Source: Nocardioides bruguierae (GTDB taxonomy: Bacteria > Actinomycetota > Actinomycetes > Propionibacteriales > Nocardioidaceae). Taken from it: a DNA stretch of 64,000 bases. A program made the translations under genes and the position numbers. Shown piece after piece: positions 41,719 to 50,821 of the stretch. Each line of letters begins with the position of its first letter. The stretch's first letter is position 1. The stretch spans positions 1 to 64,000 of the forward strand of contig NZ_JAMOIL010000021.1 of the NCBI RefSeq assembly GCF_023656415.1. Reading direction: 5' to 3'. The notes under the pieces are model-generated. The model made no database searches. It was not told the origin of the DNA and was given only the letters and a program-made list of their open reading frames with translations.

Positions 41719-43026
41719 TCAGACCCTGGCCGGCTCCGGGGCGACCCGGGCGAGATGACGCTCGGCCGCGCGCGCGGCCGGGTGCAGCCCGACCGCGGCC
41801 ACCACCACGAGCGCCAGCAGCACGCCCCACCCCCACGTGCCCTGGCCCATGGTCAGCCACGTGAACGCGGCCGGCGCCCAGACGTTGCCGGCGGTGTAGC
41901 CCAGCTGGGCGACGCCCTGGTACTCGCCGCGACGCTCGGGGTCGGAGAGCTCGGCCTGCAGGCCCCACTGCCCGGCCGACTGCCACAGCTCGGAGCCGGT
42001 GATGGTCACGTGGCCGAGGACGAGCAGCAGCACGGTGGCCCACCCGAGCGTCTCGTGGGTGGTGAGGAGCACCAGGAAGGACAGCAGCAGGCAGGCGGCA
42101 CCACGACGCTCGGAGCGCAGCGAGCTGGCGACGTCCGCCACCCCGCGCGAGGCGGCCACCTGCAGCGTCACGGCCATCACCGTGTTGAGGCCGAACAGCA
42201 CGGCCACCAGCTCGCGCGGCGCGTCGGTCTCCTGGACGACCCAGACGGGCACGACGACGTTGAGCAGCACCTGGTGGGAGCCGAGGACGCCGTCGAGCAC
42301 GCTGGTCAGCAGGAAGCCCCGGTTGGCCAGGGCGCGGCGCGGGTCCCGCGAGCGTCGCCACCAGGCACGGCCCTCGCCCTGCGCGGCCGGCCGGGCAGCC
42401 GCCTCCCGGCCGGGCTCGCGCACGACGGGCAGGCGGGCGACCAGCACGGTGTTGACGAGCAGGACGGCGGCGGTGAGCAGCGGCAGCGCCTGGACGAGCG
42501 TGAGCCCGGGAGCGGCCAGCGCGAGGCCCGCCGCGAGCGCGCCGAGGCTGTAGCCGACGTTGCGCGCGGCGCGCATGTAGGCCAGCGACCGGACGCGGGT
42601 CTCGCGCGGGAAGACGGCGAACCGGTAGGCGTTGCGGCCCGACCGGGCCCAGCTCTCGGCCACCTCCAGGGCCACCGCGACGACCAGGAACGAGGCCAGC
42701 CCCCCGGCCAGCGGCCAGGCGGCGAACACGAGCGCCTGGGCCAGGCTGCCGAGGATCCAGGTGCGGCGGGTGCCGACCCGGTCGGCGAGGCGCCCCAGCG
42801 GCACCGCGACCAGGAACGTCACCAGCCCGGCGACGGTGAGGCCGAGGCCGACCTCGGTGCCGGTGAGCCCCACGACGCGGATGAGGTAGACCGCCGAGCC
42901 CGCGAGGAACGTGCCCTCGGCGAACGCGGAGAGCACCGACTGGTAGCTCATCGCCCGCACCAGCGGGTCGTCGCTGAGCACCCGGTCCCGCAGTCGTACG
43001 GCCCAGCCCCGAGCGTCCGTGCTCAT
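41719..43026 (-). CDS. MFS transporter
   Basis: Membrane transporter of 435 residues with about twelve hydrophobic segments. The family loop between helices 2 and 3 reads PLGRLADRVGTRRTWILGS. The gene overlaps nothing, and its stop faces the pknL stop (58 bases). The ATG at 43026 is chosen because AGAGG lies five bases upstream; GTG at 43032 is possible. Substrate is unknown; drug or small-molecule export is common in this branch. Tandem palindromic operators sit over its promoter, implying control by a dimeric repressor of MarR or similar type. Confidence 0.88.
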   Translation of the reverse strand: MSTDARGWAVRLRDRVLSDDPLVRAMSYQSVLSAFAEGTFLAGSAVYLIRVVGLTGTEVGLGLTVAGLVTFLVAVPLGRLADRVGTRRTWILGSLAQALVFAAWPLAGGLASFLVVAVALEVAESWARSGRNAYRFAVFPRETRVRSLAYMRAARNVGYSLGALAAGLALAAPGLTLVQALPLLTAAVLLVNTVLVARLPVVREPGREAAARPAAQGEGRAWWRRSRDPRRALANRGFLLTSVLDGVLGSHQVLLNVVVPVWVVQETDAPRELVAVLFGLNTVMAVTLQVAASRGVADVASSLRSERRGAACLLLSFLVLLTTHETLGWATVLLLVLGHVTITGSELWQSAGQWGLQAELSDPERRGEYQGVAQLGYTAGNVWAPAAFTWLTMGQGTWGWGVLLALVVVAAVGLHPAARAAERHLARVAPEPARV

Positions 43027-43037
43027 CGACACCTCTT

Positions 43038-43070
43038 TATCTCGACATCAAGTATCTCGATGTGAAGATA
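43038..43070 (-). promoter_or_regulatory. Tandem imperfect palindromes (candidate operator) before the MFS gene
   Basis: Two related sites overlap by two bases: TATCTCGACATCAAGTA (43038-43054) and TATCTCGATGTGAAGATA (43053-43070). Both approximate TATCTtGA-N2-TCaAGATA. They are among the few A+T-rich bases nearby and begin 12 bases before the ATG, so a bound repressor would cover the promoter or the ribosome-binding site. No regulator gene is adjacent. Confidence 0.65.
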
Positions 43071-43211
43071 TACCCGAGCGTCGGGGACCAGGGAATCCTG
43101 GACGGGGTCGGTCGGGCAACCGCATTCTGTCTTCACGCGGTCTTCACTCAGGCGCCTGGCGGGTCCGGCCGAGTGAGAGGGGTGACACCCGCCTCACCGT
43201 CGAGGAGAACC

Positions 43212-43415
43212 ATGGCCGCCTCGAACCTCGAAGGCCTCTACCGCGAGCTCCAGTCCCAGTTCACCGGGCACGAGCTGATGCTGAGCCCCGTCTGCACCCG
43301 CGTGCTGCTGCGCACCGGCGTCAACCTCAAGGCGCTCCGCCCCGACCAGGCCGCCGACGCCGCGCTGCTCGGCAGCGTCCGCGCCGTGCTGGCCGAGATG
43401 GGCTACGCCGCCTGA
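43212..43415 (+). CDS. Small protein of unknown function
   Basis: Protein of 67 residues, starting MAASNLEGLYRELQSQFTG, with VCTRVLLRTGVNLKALRPDQ and a C-terminal helix (LLGSVRAVLAEMGYAA). GAGGAGAACC lies right before the ATG, and codon use matches the neighbours, so it is probably real. It is 73 bases upstream of the FIST gene on the same strand and may be co-transcribed with it. Not recognised. Confidence 0.65.
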   Translation: MAASNLEGLYRELQSQFTGHELMLSPVCTRVLLRTGVNLKALRPDQAADAALLGSVRAVLAEMGYAA

Positions 43416-43488
43416 CCAGCGGGCCTCCCCGTCCACGGGGGCGCGCCCGTCGGCGCCGCTCCCCCTCCCTTCCCCTCGAGGAGACCTC

Positions 43489-44647
43489 GTGACCCAGACC
43501 GTCCCGACCGCACCCCGACCCCGCGTCAGCGGTGCCCGCGCGACCTCCGTGCACACCTCCGGCCCCGCGAGCGAGGTCGTCGCCACGCTGAGCGACCGCC
43601 TGGCCGCGCAGGCGCCTGCCGCCGTGTGGTTCTTCGCCTCCTCCGACCTCGAGGCCGCCGACCTCGCCGCGCCGCTGGCCGCGGCCCTGCCCGGTGCCGT
43701 GGTGACCGGCTGCTCCACCGCCGGGGAGTTCACCGAGTCCGCCGGTGGCACCGGCGGGGTGTCCGCGTTCGCGCTGCCCGCAGCCCACGTCCTGCGTGCC
43801 GAGCCCGTGCTGGTCGACCTCGCGGCCGGCGTGCGCGAGGGCGTCGAGGCCGCCGTCGCCCGGCTGGAGACCGCCGTCGGGCCGCTGCGCGACCTCGACC
43901 CGACCCGGTGGGTGGGGGTCCTGCTGGTGGACGGCATGCACGGTGCCGAGGAGGCCGTGAGCGCCGCCCTGGGCAACGCCGCTCCCCTGCTGCACGTGGT
44001 CGGCGGCTCCGCCGGCGACGACCTGAAGTTCGAGTCCACCTGGGTCAGCGTCGGCGAGCAGGTCTCGACCCGGGGTGCCTCACTGGTCCTGCTCGAGCTG
44101 GCCGTGCCCTTCGCCGTCGTCCGCACCGCCTCGTTCCGCGAGCTCGGGCGCAGCGTCACCGTCACCCGCGCCGACGCCGCCACCCGCACCGTGTGGGAGC
44201 TCGACGGCCGCCCGGCCGTCGAGGCCTACGCGGACGCCGTGGGCTGCGAGGTCGACGAGGTCGGCTCGGAGCAGTTCATGCGGCACCCGCTGGGGCTGAT
44301 GATGGACGGCAAGCCGTTCGTCCGCAGCCCGCAGCAGGTCGTCGACGGAGGCGGCATCGTCTTCTACTGCGAGGTCCTCGAGGGGATGTCCGTCGAGGTC
44401 CTCGACGCCACGGACATCGTCAGCGAGACCCGGCTCGCGCTGGAGGCGACCCGGGCCGAGCTGGGCGGGGAGGTCTCCGGTGCGCTGCTGTTCAACTGCA
44501 TCCTGCGGCGCCTGGACCTCGACGCCCAGCACGCGCACGAGTCCTTCCGCGACGTCTTCGCCGACATCCCCGCCGCGGGGTTCCACACCTACGGCGAGAC
44601 CTGGATGGGCCATGAACCAGACCCTCACCGGCCTCGTCCTCGGCTGA
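43489..44647 (+). CDS. FIST-domain sensory protein with a terminal frameshift
   Basis: FIST N- and C-domain protein of about 386 residues, proposed to bind small ligands such as amino acids in signal transduction. Recognisable segments are VVTGCSTAGEFTE, GVLLVDGMHGAEEAV, VVGGSAGDDLKF, SFRELGRSVTVTRADAATRTVWELDGRPAVEAYA, LLFNCILRRLDLD and AAGFHTYGETWMG. After GETWMGH the reading frame is lost: the next bases in another frame give MNQTLTGLVLG and a stop at 44645-44647, a normal FIST ending. Two bases (an AC in CACATG) appear to be missing near 44610. Uncorrected, the frame runs on to 45828 antisense to endonuclease IV. GAGGAG precedes the GTG start. Either a real late mutation or an assembly error. 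Confidence 0.85.
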
Positions 44648-44738
44648 GGGCCCTGGGGGCTCGGAGCCCCGGGGACGTCTGCCCCCTGAGACTTCTGCCC
44701 TGCGTCCCCGGGACGGTGCGCAGGTGCAGAGGACGAGA

Positions 44739-44776
44739 CACGGCCCGACCGCGCGGAGCAGCGCGGTCGGGCCGTG
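44739..44776. terminator. Bidirectional terminator (16-bp perfect stem)
   Basis: CACGGCCCGACCGCGC (44739-44754) and GCGCGGTCGGGCCGTG (44761-44776) pair perfectly around a GGAGCA loop, between the convergent FIST and endonuclease IV genes. Confidence 0.9.
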
Positions 44777-44799
44777 ACCATCTCCCGACGGGGTGGACC

Positions 44800-45714
44800 T
44801 CAGCCCAGCGCCCGCTCGCGCAGCTTCTTGAGCAGCTCGATGTCGCGGGTCTCCTCGCGGCTCCCCGGCGTCTCCAGGACGAACGGGACGCCGGCCAGCG
44901 CCGGGTGCGCGAAGAGCTCGGCGAACGCGTCCTCGCCGATGTGGCCCTCGCCGATCTTCTGGTGCCGGTCCTTGAACGCCCCGCGCACGTCCATCGAGTC
45001 GTTGGCGTGCACGAGCCGCAGGCGGTCCGGTCCGCCGATCTCCACGATCCGCTCGACCGTGGCCGCGGCGCCGCCCGCCTCGTCCAGCGGGGCGCCGGCG
45101 GCGAAGACGTGGCAGGTGTCCAGGCAGACGCCGGCCTTGGGGTGCATGTCCAGGGCACCCAGGTAGTGCTCGAGGTCGTCGACGCCGGCGCACAGCGAGC
45201 GGCCCTGTCCGGCGGTGGGCTCCAGCAGCAGCCACGGGGCGTCGTCCCCCAGCGTCTCCAGCACCGGCAGCAGCCCCTCACGGACCTGGCGCATCGCCGC
45301 GGCGAACCGCTCCTCGCCGGCGGCCGGGTCGTGGTCGACGAACGAACCGGTGTGCACCACCACGCCCTCCGCGCCGATCTCGACCGCGCGGCGCAGGTTG
45401 TGGGCCACGACCGCGACGGACTTCTCGTAGGTCGCCGGCGTCGGGGACCCCAGGTTCACCAGGTAGGGCGTGTGGATGAACGAGCGCACGCCCAGCTCGG
45501 CCGTGCGCTCCTTGAACGCCGCGTCCTCCGCGGGCTTGCCCGCCGAGAGCGCCCAGCCACGGGGGTTGCCGACGAAGACCTGGAGCGTCTCCGCGCCCAG
45601 CGCCAGCGCGTCGACCAGCGCGCCGCTCGCCAGGCCCTTGCCGACCGTCACGTGGGTGCCGATCGGGTTGCGGAGGGTCTGCTCGCTGCTGTCCAGCCGC
45701 TGCGTGGTGCTCAT
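44800..45714 (-). CDS. nfo: Deoxyribonuclease IV (AP endonuclease)
   Basis: Zinc-dependent TIM-barrel AP endonuclease of 304 residues for base excision repair. The signature blocks are IGTHVTVGKGLASG, FVGNPRGW, IHTPYLVNLGSP, VVVHTGSFVDHD, LLLEPTAGQG, VCLDTCHVFAAG, RLVHANDSMDVRG, DRHQKIGEGHIGEDAF and VLETPG, holding the metal His, Glu and Asp ligands. The start at 45714 (MSTTQ) is preferred to the longer frame. It lies 49 bases downstream of the threonine aldolase gene. Confidence 0.94.
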   Translation of the reverse strand: MSTTQRLDSSEQTLRNPIGTHVTVGKGLASGALVDALALGAETLQVFVGNPRGWALSAGKPAEDAAFKERTAELGVRSFIHTPYLVNLGSPTPATYEKSVAVVAHNLRRAVEIGAEGVVVHTGSFVDHDPAAGEERFAAAMRQVREGLLPVLETLGDDAPWLLLEPTAGQGRSLCAGVDDLEHYLGALDMHPKAGVCLDTCHVFAAGAPLDEAGGAAATVERIVEIGGPDRLRLVHANDSMDVRGAFKDRHQKIGEGHIGEDAFAELFAHPALAGVPFVLETPGSREETRDIELLKKLRERALG

Positions 45715-45763
45715 GGGCGCAGTCTCCCCCGCGACCCCCGGCACCGCCGAGTCGGCGGGAGCC

Positions 45764-46756
45764 TCAGAGCGAGGCGAGGACGCCGGCGGCCTTCTCGGCC
45801 TGGGCCCGGGAGACGTCCAGGTGGGTGACCGCGCGGACCGTGCGCGGGCCGACGGCGGAGATCCGCACCCCGGCCTCGGCGGCCCGGGCGACGAACGCGG
45901 GGGCGTCGGGACGCTGGGCGACCACGATGTTCGTGGGGCAGGTGGCCGGGTCGACGCCCAGCGCCTCCGCCAGCAGCCGGGCGTGCGCGTGGTCCTCGGC
46001 GAGCCGCTCGACGTGGTGGTCCAGCGCGTGCAGGCCGGCGGCGGCGAGGATGCCCACCTGGCGCATGCCGCCGCCCAGGCGCTTGCGCCGCACCCGGGCG
46101 GTCGCGACCGCCTCGGCCGTGCCGACCATGAGCGAGCCGACAGGCGCGCCCAGCCCCTTGGAGAGGCAGACCGCCAGCACGTCGGCGACCTCGCCGTACG
46201 CGCTCAGCGGCGTGCTGGTCGCGACGTGGGCGTTCCAGAGCCGGGCACCGTCGACGTGCACGGCCACACCCGCCTCGTCCGCGAAGGACCGCAGACGGCG
46301 CAGGTCCTCGATGTCGGTGACGGTGCCGCCGGCGAAGTTGTGGGTGTTCTCCACCGAGATCGCGGCCGTCGCCACGAAGTAGGGGCCCATGTCGGGGGCG
46401 AGCATGTCGGCGATCTGCTCGTGGTCCGGGGCGCCGGACGGGTGGCGCCAGGTGCGCATCGTGACCCCGGTGACCGCGCCGTGCGCACCGAGCTCCGCAC
46501 GGGCGATGTGGGCGCTGGCCTCGCACAGCACCTCCTGGCCCGGCTCCACCACGGACGCCACGGCCAGGACGTTGGCCAGCGAGCCGGTGGGGGTGAAGAC
46601 GGCCGCCTCCTTGCCGAACAGCGCCGCCACGCGCTCCTCGAGCGCGTTGACGGTGGGGTCCTCCCCGTAGACGTCGTCGCCCACCTCGGCCGCGGCCATG
46701 GCCGCGCGCATCGCCTCGGTGGGTCGGGTCAGGGTGTCGGAGCGCAGGTCGATCAC
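45764..46756 (-). CDS. Low-specificity L-threonine aldolase family protein
   Basis: PLP-dependent fold-type I aldolase of 330 residues cleaving L-threonine or allo-threonine to glycine and acetaldehyde. The family start [60 protein letters not shown], and the PLP lysine in [17 protein letters not shown] are all present. GTG start. The downstream nfo gene is probably co-transcribed. Confidence 0.93.
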   Translation of the reverse strand: MIDLRSDTLTRPTEAMRAAMAAAEVGDDVYGEDPTVNALEERVAALFGKEAAVFTPTGSLANVLAVASVVEPGQEVLCEASAHIARAELGAHGAVTGVTMRTWRHPSGAPDHEQIADMLAPDMGPYFVATAAISVENTHNFAGGTVTDIEDLRRLRSFADEAGVAVHVDGARLWNAHVATSTPLSAYGEVADVLAVCLSKGLGAPVGSLMVGTAEAVATARVRRKRLGGGMRQVGILAAAGLHALDHHVERLAEDHAHARLLAEALGVDPATCPTNIVVAQRPDAPAFVARAAEAGVRISAVGPRTVRAVTHLDVSRAQAEKAAGVLASL

Positions 46757-46786
46757 TCCCGCATCCTCACACCGGGCCGGACGCGG

Positions 46787-46824
46787 CGACGCCCCGCCCC
46801 CTCGTGGGAGGGGACGGGGCGTCG
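46787..46824 (-). terminator. Terminator after the DAHP synthase gene
   Basis: CGACGCCCCG (46787-46796) pairs with CGGGGCGTCG (46815-46824), and CCCCTC/GAGGGG extends the stem after one mismatch, around a GTGG loop. Confidence 0.8.
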
Positions 46825-46892
46825 GTGCGGACCCGGCGGTCTCGAGGCTCGGGCGTGGACGCCCTCACACCTCGACCACCGGTGGGCCTCGC

Positions 46893-48245
46893 TCAGGCCT
46901 GCTGGTCTCGGAGCATCTCCGCGACGAGGTAGGCCAGCTCGATGGACTGCACCCGGTTCAGGCGCGGGTCCACGACCGACTCGTAGCGGTGCGCGAGCCC
47001 CTGCTCGTCCAGCTCCTCGCCGCCGCCGATGCACTCGGTGACGTCGTCACCGGTCATCTCGACGAGGATGCCGCCGGGCCAGGTGCCCAGGCCGCGGTGC
47101 ACGTCGAAGAAGCCCTGGACCTCGTCGATGACGTCGTCGAAGCGCCGCGTCTTGTAGCCGGTCGAGGAGGTGAAGGTGTTGCCGTGCATCGGGTCGCAGA
47201 CCCAGGCCACCTGGACGCCCTCGGCGGTGACCTTCTCGACCAGGCCGGGCAGCCCGTCGCGCACCTTGTCGGCGCCGAAGCGGGTGATGAAGGTGAGACG
47301 GCCGGGCTCGTTCTGCGGGTTCAGCTTCGCGGCCAGGGCGAGCGCGTCGTCGGCCGTGGCGGTCGGGCCGAGCTTGCAGCCGATCGGGTTGCGCAGGTGC
47401 CGGAAGTACTCCACGTGGGCACCGTCGAGGTCGCGGGTGCGCTCGCCGATCCACACGAAGTGCCCGGAGACGTTGTAGCTGCCCTGGGTGCGCGAGTCGA
47501 CGCGCGTCATCGCGTGCTCGTACTCCATCAGCAGCGCCTCGTGGCTGGAGTAGAAGTCGACCCGGCGCAGCTCGTCGGGGTCGGCGCCGATGGCCTCCAT
47601 GAACGCCAGCGCCTTGTCGATGTCGTGGGCCGTGGCCTCGTAGCGCTGACCGGCCGGCGAGGACTTCACGAAGTCGGTGTTCCAGGTGTGCACCTGGCGC
47701 AGGTCGGCGTAGCCGCCGGTCACGAACGCGCGGACCAGGTTCAGGGTCGCCGCGGAGGCGTTGTAGACGTCCAGCAGCCGCTGCGGGTCGGGGATGCGGG
47801 ACTCGGGGGTGAAGTCGAAGCCGTTGACGGCGTCGCCGCGGTAGGCGGGCAGGGTGATGTCCTGGCCGTCGACCGTGCGGGTCTCCATGTCGGAGGAGCG
47901 CGGCTTGGCGTACTGGCCGGCCAGCCGGCCGAGCTTCACGACCGGCACGGAGCCGGCGTAGGTGAGCACGACGGCCATCTGGAGCAGCGTGCGCAGCTTG
48001 TTGCGCACGTTGTCGGCGGTCACGCCGTCGAAGGTCTCCGCGCAGTCCCCGCCCTGGAGCAGAAAGGCCTCGCCGCGGGTCACCGCGGCCATCTTGGCGG
48101 TGAGCTCGTCGCACTCACCGGCAAAGACCAGCGGCGGCATCGTGCGCAGGCGCGCGACGGCGCTGCTCAGCGCCTCCGCGTCCGGGTACGTGGGCTGCTG
48201 CTTGGCGCCCATGGCGTGCAGGGCGTCGAGGGTGGGGATCGTCAC
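46893..48245 (-). CDS. aroG: Class II 3-deoxy-7-phosphoheptulonate synthase (DAHP synthase)
   Basis: First enzyme of the shikimate pathway, 450 residues, condensing PEP and erythrose 4-phosphate. Plant-type class II features are LLQGGDCAETF with the metal Cys, RLAGQYAKPRSSDME, YRGDAVNGFDF, SSHEALLMEYEHAMTR, WIGERTRDLDGAHVEYFR, NPIGCKLGP, LTFITRFGADKV and CDPMHGNTF. GTG start at 48245. It matches Rv2178c by type and position. Confidence 0.96.
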   Translation of the reverse strand: MTIPTLDALHAMGAKQQPTYPDAEALSSAVARLRTMPPLVFAGECDELTAKMAAVTRGEAFLLQGGDCAETFDGVTADNVRNKLRTLLQMAVVLTYAGSVPVVKLGRLAGQYAKPRSSDMETRTVDGQDITLPAYRGDAVNGFDFTPESRIPDPQRLLDVYNASAATLNLVRAFVTGGYADLRQVHTWNTDFVKSSPAGQRYEATAHDIDKALAFMEAIGADPDELRRVDFYSSHEALLMEYEHAMTRVDSRTQGSYNVSGHFVWIGERTRDLDGAHVEYFRHLRNPIGCKLGPTATADDALALAAKLNPQNEPGRLTFITRFGADKVRDGLPGLVEKVTAEGVQVAWVCDPMHGNTFTSSTGYKTRRFDDVIDEVQGFFDVHRGLGTWPGGILVEMTGDDVTECIGGGEELDEQGLAHRYESVVDPRLNRVQSIELAYLVAEMLRDQQA

Positions 48246-48377
48246 CCGGCCAGGGTACGCGCGGGTAGCCGGGCCCCGGTCATCGTGACGCATGCCGGAC
48301 GAGGCGCGGACGAGGCACGCACAGGGCCCCGAGCACGACCCCTCGGGCGGGCGGGGCGCGGCCGGCCACGCCCTGAG

Positions 48378-48383
48378 TAGGGT
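48378..48383 (+). promoter_or_regulatory. -10 box for a leaderless DUF1028 gene
   Basis: TAGGGT, seven bases, then the ATG at 48391, with no Shine-Dalgarno sequence. Confidence 0.6.
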
Positions 48384-48390
48384 CCGGCCC

Positions 48391-49212
48391 ATGACCTTCT
48401 CGATCGTCGCCCGGTCCGCCGACGGTGAGTCCTGGGGCGTCGCCGTCGCGTCCAAGTTCCTCGCGGTCGGCTCCGCCGTCCCCGCCGCCGTCGCCGGCGT
48501 CGGGGCCATCGCCACCCAGGCCGCCGCCAACGTGGCCTACAAGGGCCTCGCCCTCTCCCACCTGGCCGAGGGCGCCACCGCCGAGGTCGCGCTCGCCTCC
48601 CTGCTCGAGGACGACGAGGGCCGCGAGCACCGCCAGGTCGGCCTCGTCGACGTCGACGGCAACGCCGTGACCCACACCGGCTCCTCCTGCCTGGACTGGG
48701 CCGGAGGCCTCACCGGCGACGGCTACGCGATCCAGGGCAACGTGCTCACCGGCCCCGAGGTCGTGCAGGCCGTCGAGTCCGCCTTCCTGGCCGCCGACCC
48801 CACGCTCCCCCTGGCCCACCGGCTGCTCCGGGCGCTGACCGCCGGCGACGAGGCCGGGGGCGACCGCCGCGGCCGCCAGTCCGCCGCCCTCTTCGTCGTC
48901 CGGGACGAGGCGGGGTACTCGGGCTTCGACGACGTCGCGGTCGACCTCCGCGTCGACGACCACCCCGCCCCCGTGACCGAGCTGGCCCGTCTGCTGGACC
49001 TCAACGACCTGTACCTGACCGCCTCGACCGAGGAGGAGAAGGTGCCGATGACGCCCGACCTCGAGGCCGAGCTGCTGGCCCACGCGCAGGCCTCCGGCCA
49101 GGAGACGATCGCCGCCTGGGTGGGCTGCGAGAACTACGAGATGCGCGTCGCCGAGGACCTCTCCTGGGTCGACCGCCGCGTCCTCGCCATCGTGCGGGGC
49201 GAGGGCTCCTGA
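48391..49212 (+). CDS. DUF1028 family protein
   Basis: Protein of 273 residues with the Ntn-hydrolase-like DUF1028 fold: TFSIVARSADGESWGVAVASKFLAVGSAVP at the N-terminus, VDVDGNAVTHTGSSCLDWAGGL, YAIQGNVLTGPEVVQAV and RGRQSAALFVVRDEAGYSGFDD. The C-terminal 70 residues resemble a peptidoglycan-binding-like extension found in some members. Biochemical role is unknown. The following gene starts two bases after its stop. Confidence 0.88.
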   Translation: MTFSIVARSADGESWGVAVASKFLAVGSAVPAAVAGVGAIATQAAANVAYKGLALSHLAEGATAEVALASLLEDDEGREHRQVGLVDVDGNAVTHTGSSCLDWAGGLTGDGYAIQGNVLTGPEVVQAVESAFLAADPTLPLAHRLLRALTAGDEAGGDRRGRQSAALFVVRDEAGYSGFDDVAVDLRVDDHPAPVTELARLLDLNDLYLTASTEEEKVPMTPDLEAELLAHAQASGQETIAAWVGCENYEMRVAEDLSWVDRRVLAIVRGEGS

Positions 49213-49214
49213 GC

Positions 49215-49874
49215 GTGCCCGCCCCGGCCGCGCTCGGCCTGGACCTCGCCGTCACCGGCGTCACCGCCGTCCTCCTGGACGCCGGCGGCGCGGTGCTGGC
49301 CACGCCGCAGGCCGCCCCGCTGGCGACCCGGACCGCGCAGGGGCCGGCCGGCCCCGCCGAGGTGCTGGGCCTGGACGCCGTCTGGCGCGCCGTGGACGAG
49401 GCCGGCCGGGCCGTGCTGGCGGGTCGCACCGCCGCGTCCCCGCTGCCCACGGGCGTCGCGGTGGCCGCCGAGGTCTGGTGCTGCTGGGACGCCGAGACCC
49501 TGGGCTCGCCCCTGCCGGCGCTGACCGGCGGCGTCGGGCCGGCCTGGTGGGCGGCCGACGCGCCCCGCACCTGGGAGGAGGTGGCCGCGGAACGTTACGT
49601 GCTCGGCGACCTCGGCAGCTGGCTGCTGGCCCGGGCCACCCGCGGCGTCGAGCACCTCACCACGACCGCTCTGGCCCGTCGTCCGGCCGACGTGCCCGTC
49701 GAGGCGCTGCCCGAGGAGGCCCCGGCCGTCACGGTGCTCACCGACGCGCCGGCGCTCCTGGGCACCGCGCTGCGGGTCGGCGCGCTGCTGGACCGGAGCG
49801 CGCTCGACGGCGGAGCGGGCGAGGAGCCCGCGGTGGCCGCGGCCCGCGTGGTGCTCCCGGGCCCCAGGGGCTGA
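49215..49874 (+). CDS. Short FGGY-kinase-like protein, probably inactive
   Basis: Protein of 219 residues. The beginning LGLDLAVTGVTAVLLDAGGAVLAT resembles the phosphate-binding loop of sugar kinases of the FGGY family, and ERYVLGDLGSWLLARATRGVEHLTTTALARR resembles their substrate-domain segment where the usual text ends in a DxxNASRT motif. It lacks the second ATPase domain, so it is only about 45% of a full kinase. It is tightly coupled to the DUF1028 gene. Family assignment is tentative. Confidence 0.6.
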   Translation: MPAPAALGLDLAVTGVTAVLLDAGGAVLATPQAAPLATRTAQGPAGPAEVLGLDAVWRAVDEAGRAVLAGRTAASPLPTGVAVAAEVWCCWDAETLGSPLPALTGGVGPAWWAADAPRTWEEVAAERYVLGDLGSWLLARATRGVEHLTTTALARRPADVPVEALPEEAPAVTVLTDAPALLGTALRVGALLDRSALDGGAGEEPAVAAARVVLPGPRG

Positions 49875-49903
49875 GCCGGCAGGGCGCTCCCCCGGCCGCT
49901 GCC

Positions 49904-50821
49904 TCAGCCCAGGCGGTCGAGCGCGGCGCGGGCCTCGTCCCGCTCGCGCACCGCGTCCTCGAGCAGCACGGTCTGCTCGTCCCGGGCGTCCTCGGCCTCC
50001 TCCAGCTCGGCGTCGGCCTCGTCGGCGGCCGCCTCCAGCTCGGCCGCGCGACGGCGCACCTCGTCGAGCTGGGCGGCCAGCTCCATGGCCCGGGCGTTGA
50101 GCCGGTCCACGTCCGCCTGGGCCTCGGCGTGCTCGGCCTCCACCGCGCTCACCACGGCCTCGGCCTCGGTGAGCGCGTCCTCGGCCTCGCGGCGGGCCTT
50201 GGCGTCCGCCTCGGGATCGGGCACGACGCGCAGCACGGGTGGCGACCCGCCCTCGTCGTCGGTGCCGCCGGTCACCGGCGCCGCCCGGTGCCCGAGCGCG
50301 GCGGGCAGGGCCACGGCGGCGGAGACGTCGACGGCCTCGACCCCGGTGCTGGCCAGGGGCGCCACCAGCAGCCCGGAGCGCACCGCCTCGGCGCAGCCGG
50401 GGTCCACCATCGCGGCCGTCAGCGTGGCCTCGACCTGCGCGGCGACCGCCTCGGTGACCCGCAGCCCGTGCTCGCGGGAGCGTTGCCGGGCGGTCGTGGT
50501 GACGGCCGCGACCAGCTGACGACGCTGCTTGGTCAGCTCGCGCAGCGCGTCCCCCGAGAGCGCGGCCTGGGCCTCCCGCAGCGCCTCGCCGAGGGCGAGG
50601 ACCTGGTCGACCTGCTCGCCCTCGACCCGCACCAGCAGGTCGACGACCCAGGCGGCCGTGGCGGGCTTGCGCAACGCCTTGAGCCCGGCCGCGAGCGCCG
50701 TGCCGCGGTGCTCGCGCACCAGGGCGTCGCGGGCGGCGGTGAACTCCCCGAGGCCGAGCGCGTAGAGGCCGTCGGCGAGGGTCAGCAGCTCGTCGGGGGC
50801 CGGCGCGTCGGCGTCCGTCAC
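49904..50821 (-). CDS. Coiled-coil protein of unknown function
   Basis: Protein of 305 residues. The N-terminal half (DELLTLADGLYALGLGEFTAARDALVREHR, LKALRKPATAAWVVDLLVR, LTKQRRQLVAAVTTTARQRSREHG) is a conserved helical domain seen in Nocardioides-type genomes as a hypothetical protein. The C-terminal 110 residues are a continuous A/E/R coiled coil. No signal peptide or membrane helix. The GTG overlaps the flavin reductase stop by four bases. Confidence 0.75.
   Translation of the reverse strand: MTDADAPAPDELLTLADGLYALGLGEFTAARDALVREHRGTALAAGLKALRKPATAAWVVDLLVRVEGEQVDQVLALGEALREAQAALSGDALRELTKQRRQLVAAVTTTARQRSREHGLRVTEAVAAQVEATLTAAMVDPGCAEAVRSGLLVAPLASTGVEAVDVSAAVALPAALGHRAAPVTGGTDDEGGSPPVLRVVPDPEADAKARREAEDALTEAEAVVSAVEAEHAEAQADVDRLNARAMELAAQLDEVRRRAAELEAAADEADAELEEAEDARDEQTVLLEDAVRERDEARAALDRLG

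Noticed and set aside
41703..41731. Direct repeat CTCAGACCCTGG at the end of the MFS gene
   Set aside because: Two short adjoining copies that merely duplicate the stop region; no sign of function.
44648..45828. Read-through extension of the FIST protein
   Set aside because: It runs antisense to endonuclease IV and arises from a 2-base frameshift; the proper FIST ending is present in the neighbouring frame.
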